Shown here: positions 60,630 through 64,000 of the stretch, in pieces | How the letters are laid out: the number at the start of each line of letters is the position of its first letter | How positions within the stretch are numbered: the stretch's first letter is position 1 | Assembly: GCA_003963075.1 (NCBI GenBank) | Contig: RXJV01000121.1 | Coordinates: 35,104-99,103, forward strand | Source of the DNA: Burkholderiales bacterium | GTDB taxonomy: Bacteria > Pseudomonadota > Gammaproteobacteria > Burkholderiales > Burkholderiaceae_C | Direction: 5' to 3' | Length of the DNA: 64,000 bases | Position numbers and translations under genes: made by a program | Notes under the pieces: model-generated | The model's database searches: none | What the model was told of the DNA's origin: nothing | The model's input: only the letters and a program-made list of their open reading frames with translations

Positions 60630-62909
60630 ATGAAGCAAAACAAGAAAGCCCGGCGCCCGCTGCCGGGACCTGTCTCGACCCTGACCCTGGCCGCGCTGGC
60701 TGCACTCGGTACCGGCTGGGCCCAGGCTGAAGAAGCGCCTGAAACCGTGCAGCTCGCCCCGGTCACCGTCACCGCCACGCGCCGGGCCGAGTCGCTGCAG
60801 AGCGTGCCGGTGGCCGTCAGCGTCGTCAGCGGCGAGCAGCTGGAGCAGGCCAACCGCAACACGCTTGGGGCGCTGGCGGCCCAGGTGCCGACTGTCAACT
60901 TCCGCACCGGCGCGTCCAACAAGGACACCTCGCTGTTCGTGCGCGGCGTCGGCACCATCTCCACCTCGCCGGGCGTGGAGCCGACGGTCTCGACCGTGAT
61001 TGACGGCGTGGTGCTGGCCCGCCCCGGCCAGGCCACCTTGGACTTGCTGGATGTGCAGCGCGTGGAGGTGCTGCGCGGCAGCCAGGGCACGCTGTTCGGC
61101 AAGAACGCGTCGGCCGGCGTGATCAACATCGTCACCAAGTCGCCCTCGTCCGTCACCGAGGGCTATCTGGACCTGTCGCACTTCACGGCCGGCAACGAGA
61201 ACCGCCTGCGGGCCGGCGTCAGCGGCGAGATCGCACCGGGCCTGCGTGCCTCGGTCAATGCGCTGCTGGGCCGCTTCGACGGCAATGTCACCAATGTGTT
61301 CAATGGCGACAAGGTCAACGGCTACGACAAGAAGGGCCTGCGCGCCAAGTTGGAGTGGCAGGCCAACCCGACGCTGAAGTTCACGCTGGCGGCCGACACG
61401 GTCAACTCGCAGGACGACATCCCCACCGGTGTCGTCACCCGCACCCAGCTGATCGCCTACCCGAGCGGCACGGTGACGAGCTTCCCGTCCTTCGCCGCCG
61501 CGCTGGCGCCCGTGGTGGCCAGCGACAGCAACCGCCAGATCAATGCCAACCTGAAGACCCAGGTGGATGACCGCAACCGCGGCGTGTCGCTGACCGGCGA
61601 GGCCCGGCTGGGCGATTTCACGCTGACCAGCATCAGCGCCTGGCGCGCCTGGAACAACACCCAGGTGCAGGACGGCGACCGCCTCGCCGCACCGGTGGCC
61701 GGCCTGCCGCAGTCTCACGACCGCGGCACGGTGGACTTCCAGCAGTGGTCGCAGGAGGTTCGCCTGGCCTCGCCGCGCGGCGAGACGCTGGATTACGTGG
61801 CCGGCGTCTACTACCTGCACACCCGCGACATCGAGACCTACCGCCGCGATGTGCGCCGCGTCGGCGCCGGCGGCACGCTGTACGACGACTTCGGCGTGGC
61901 CAACTTCGGCTCCACGCTGGACAGCCTGGCCGGCTTTGGCGAGGCCCGTTGGCACCTCACGCCCAGCCTGCATGCCATCCTGGGCCTGCGCTTCACCGAT
62001 GACCGGCTGACCTACAACCACGCGCGCAGCCGCAGCCTGCCCGACGCCCAGTTCAACGGCGCCGTGCCGGGCGTGAACCCCGATGTGGCGCAGAGCGGCA
62101 GCACCCAGCAGACCGGCAGCTCCGGCCGCACCGGCCTGCAGTGGGACCTGAGCCCCAGCGCGAGCACCTATCTGACCTGGTCGCGCGGTTACAAGGGCCC
62201 GGCGTTCAATGTGTTCTTCAATATGCTGCCGCGCGACACGCTGGCGCTGAAGGCCGAGACCTCCACCTCGGTCGAGGCGGGGCTGAAGTCCGAATGGCTG
62301 GACCGCCGGCTGCGCGTGAACCTCGCGCTCTTCGACACCAAATACCGCAACTACCAGGCCAACTTCTTCGACCTGGTGTCGGGCTCGGTCGTCACGCGGC
62401 TGATCAATGCGGGCGATGTGTCCTCGCGCGGCGCCGAGGTCGACGCCGCCTTCAAGGCCACGTCCCAGCTCAGCATCGGCGCGCTGCTGGCCTACACCCG
62501 CGCGCGCATCGACAACTTCAACTGCCCCACCGGCGCCGCAGCGAGCTGCCAGGTCAATGGCCAGCCGCTGCCCTTCGCGCCGGACTGGAAGACCGCCGTC
62601 AACGCCAACTACCGCTTCGCGCTCGGGGGCGGCTGGCAGGCCGACGCTGGCGTGGAGCACACCTGGCAGAGCAAGACCCAGTACGACATCGGCCAGTTCC
62701 CCGACACCATCCAGGGCGCCTACGGCATCTGGAACGCGAGCCTGGCGGTGTCGCAGCCCGCGCAGGGCTGGCGTGTGGCGCTGCTGGCCAAGAACCTGGC
62801 GGACCGCAGCTACGCGTCCTTCCTCGGCCGCGGTGGCGCCTATGTGAACCGCTGGGTGCCGCGTGACGACCAGCGCTATTTCGGCATCAACGTCCGGAAA
62901 GACTTCTGA
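60630..62909 (+). CDS. TonB-dependent outer-membrane receptor
   Basis: A 759-residue receptor that imports a scarce substrate with energy from TonB-ExbB-ExbD. A signal peptide (cleavage near AQA-EE) is followed by the TonB-box region (VTVTATRRAESLQSVP), a plug domain (LDVQRVEVLRGSQGTLFGKNASAGVINIVTK) and a 22-strand barrel ending in NVRKDF with C-terminal Phe. The substrate is unknown. Its stop overlaps the start of the monooxygenase gene, so both are one operon under LacI control. Confidence 0.93.
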   Translation: MKQNKKARRPLPGPVSTLTLAALAALGTGWAQAEEAPETVQLAPVTVTATRRAESLQSVPVAVSVVSGEQLEQANRNTLGALAAQVPTVNFRTGASNKDTSLFVRGVGTISTSPGVEPTVSTVIDGVVLARPGQATLDLLDVQRVEVLRGSQGTLFGKNASAGVINIVTKSPSSVTEGYLDLSHFTAGNENRLRAGVSGEIAPGLRASVNALLGRFDGNVTNVFNGDKVNGYDKKGLRAKLEWQANPTLKFTLAADTVNSQDDIPTGVVTRTQLIAYPSGTVTSFPSFAAALAPVVASDSNRQINANLKTQVDDRNRGVSLTGEARLGDFTLTSISAWRAWNNTQVQDGDRLAAPVAGLPQSHDRGTVDFQQWSQEVRLASPRGETLDYVAGVYYLHTRDIETYRRDVRRVGAGGTLYDDFGVANFGSTLDSLAGFGEARWHLTPSLHAILGLRFTDDRLTYNHARSRSLPDAQFNGAVPGVNPDVAQSGSTQQTGSSGRTGLQWDLSPSASTYLTWSRGYKGPAFNVFFNMLPRDTLALKAETSTSVEAGLKSEWLDRRLRVNLALFDTKYRNYQANFFDLVSGSVVTRLINAGDVSSRGAEVDAAFKATSQLSIGALLAYTRARIDNFNCPTGAAASCQVNGQPLPFAPDWKTAVNANYRFALGGGWQADAGVEHTWQSKTQYDIGQFPDTIQGAYGIWNASLAVSQPAQGWRVALLAKNLADRSYASFLGRGGAYVNRWVPRDDQRYFGINVRKDF

Positions 62910-64000
62910 TGTCCGCACGCCAGCTTCACCTCGGCGCCTTCCTGATGGAGTCGGGCCACCATGTGGCGGCCTGGCGGTCGCCGGATGTGCCCGAGCGCGC
63001 CGGCCTGGATTTCGGTCTCTACCGCCAGGTGGCGCAAACCGCCGAGCGCGCGCTGTTCGACGCGGTCTTCGTCGCCGACAGCGTGGCCGTGGAGGAGGGC
63101 CCCGGCGCCGAGCGCGTCTCCCGGTCGGCGCGCTTCGAGCCGCTGACCCTGCTGTCGGCGCTGGCCGCGGTGACCGAGCGCATCGGGCTGGTGGCCACCG
63201 TCACGGCCACCTACAACGAGCCCTACCACGTGGCGCGCAAGTTCGCGTCGCTGGACCACCTCAGCGGCGGCCGCGCGGGCTGGAACCTGGTCACCTCGGA
63301 CAACGCGGCAGAGGCCGGCAACTTCGGCCGCGACCAGCATGTGGGCCATGCCGACCGCTACGCCCGCGCCGAGGAGTTCCTGCAGGTGGTGCAGGGCCTG
63401 TGGGACAGCTGGGCCGACGACGCCTTCGTCAACGACCGCGCCAGCGGCCTGTACTACCGCCCGGAAGCCCGCCGGGTGCTGGCGCATGAGGGGCCGCACT
63501 TCAAGGTGCGCGGGCCGCTGAACGTGGCGCGCTCGCCGCAGGGCCAGCCGGTCATCGTGCAGGCCGGGGCCTCGGAAGCGGGCCGCAGCCTCGCGGCGCG
63601 CAGCGCGGAACTGGTGTTCACCGCCCAGCCCACGTTGGCCGCCGCCCAGGCCTTCTATGCCGACCTGAAGGACCGCGCCGAGGCCGCCGGCCGCTCGCGC
63701 GATGCGATCAAGATCCTGCCCGGTGCCTATGTCATCGTCGGCGAGAGCCGCGCCGAGGCCGAGGACAAGCAGGCTGCACTGCAGGCCCTGATCGACCCTG
63801 CCGCCGCAGTGGGCCTGGTGTCGCGCATGATCGGCAACTTCGATTTGAGCGCCTACCCGCTGGACGAGCCCCTGCCCGAGCTGCCGCTGACTGATAGCGG
63901 CCAGCGCAGCCGCCAGCAGCTGCTCACCAGCCTTGCCCGCGACGGCCAGCTCACGCTGCGCCAGCTGGCGCTGAAGGTGGCGGGCGGGCGCGGGCATCTG
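62909..64000 (+). CDS. LLM-class flavin-dependent monooxygenase, 3' truncated by the window
   Basis: An FMN-dependent monooxygenase of the NtaA/SnaA/DszA family, of which 364 residues are visible and no stop occurs before the edge. It begins MSARQLHLGAFLMESGHHVAAWR. Family blocks include DHLSGGRAGWNLVTS, NFGRDQHVGHADRYARAEEF and GQPVIVQAGASEAGRSLAAR. Members oxidise aminopolycarboxylates, sulfonates or sulfones using reduced FMN from a partner reductase. The ATG overlaps the TonB receptor stop (TGATG). The pair suggests uptake and oxidation of one substrate. Confidence 0.9.
   Translation, partial: MSARQLHLGAFLMESGHHVAAWRSPDVPERAGLDFGLYRQVAQTAERALFDAVFVADSVAVEEGPGAERVSRSARFEPLTLLSALAAVTERIGLVATVTATYNEPYHVARKFASLDHLSGGRAGWNLVTSDNAAEAGNFGRDQHVGHADRYARAEEFLQVVQGLWDSWADDAFVNDRASGLYYRPEARRVLAHEGPHFKVRGPLNVARSPQGQPVIVQAGASEAGRSLAARSAELVFTAQPTLAAAQAFYADLKDRAEAAGRSRDAIKILPGAYVIVGESRAEAEDKQAALQALIDPAAAVGLVSRMIGNFDLSAYPLDEPLPELPLTDSGQRSRQQLLTSLARDGQLTLRQLALKVAGGRGHL

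Noticed and set aside
1..64000. Search for CRISPR arrays, tRNA genes, insertion sequences and integrases
   Set aside because: No regularly spaced repeats, cloverleaf-like sequences, transposase or integrase motifs were seen by reading both strands.

Overview
The window is a compact, very GC-rich chromosome segment from a betaproteobacterium, most likely a member of the Burkholderiales (Leptothrix/Rubrivivax/Roseateles-like). This rests on inference from composition and gene content: kdsD-kdsC-lptC, a complete System I cytochrome c maturation operon, a PEP-CTERM protein, an Anbu peptidase and a glycine-rich RRM protein. There are no rRNA or tRNA genes, no CRISPR array and no recognisable insertion sequence. 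No gene-free stretch exceeds 300 bases; the longest (46650-46907, 18906-19126, 22026-22234) hold regulatory structure described below.

Layout. 1-7605: a heme-binding HAMP sensor protein, a small unknown protein, a translationally coupled M61 peptidase / TIM-barrel / esterase run, then a minus-strand trio of Cys-type alpha/beta hydrolase, acyl carrier protein and ketoacyl synthase. 7746-9818: a TctD/TctE-like two-component pair. 9837-12831: an orphan ParA ATPase with a palindrome upstream, then a small lower-GC block holding a cyclophilin interrupted by a stop codon, a monooxygenase-like small protein, an AAA ATPase and a large AT-rich inverted repeat. 12815-18905: a B12-binding radical SAM protein, a GMC oxidoreductase, a MarC-family protein, a BtuF-like protein and a membrane protein. 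19127-22025: the RRM protein with a strong terminator, and a large outer-membrane beta-barrel protein.

22235-30821: an ECF sigma factor head to head with a Ser/Thr kinase, a PEP-CTERM protein, the lipopolysaccharide genes kdsD-kdsC-lptC followed by a dehydrogenase, and a MerR-type regulator divergent from a dehydrogenase that lacks the usual catalytic Tyr. 30834-38026: a flavin amine oxidase-like protein, a GlcG-like protein, another dehydrogenase, rlpA head to head with an FAH hydrolase and nadC, and a small phosphate-binding-like protein paired with a porin. 38154-43600: an Anbu peptidase divergent from a four-gene operon (binding-protein-like, TelA-like, lipoprotein with binding-protein and von Willebrand domains, XpaC-like membrane protein). 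This operon is the best candidate for a poorly described system. 43601-52556: an epimerase/LysR divergent pair and an AraC regulator facing a complete RND efflux operon, with three helically phased direct repeats between them. 52706-58806: ccmABCDEFGHI. 58856-64000: a small unknown protein, then a LacI regulator, a LacI-type operator and a TonB receptor coupled to a flavin monooxygenase that runs off the window.

How they work together. Several units form clear functional modules: ccmABCDEFGHI for c-type cytochrome assembly; kdsD/kdsC/lptC for Kdo synthesis and lipopolysaccharide export; the AraC-controlled tripartite efflux pump; and the LacI-controlled TonB uptake plus monooxygenase unit, which looks like a scavenging pathway for an unidentified substrate.
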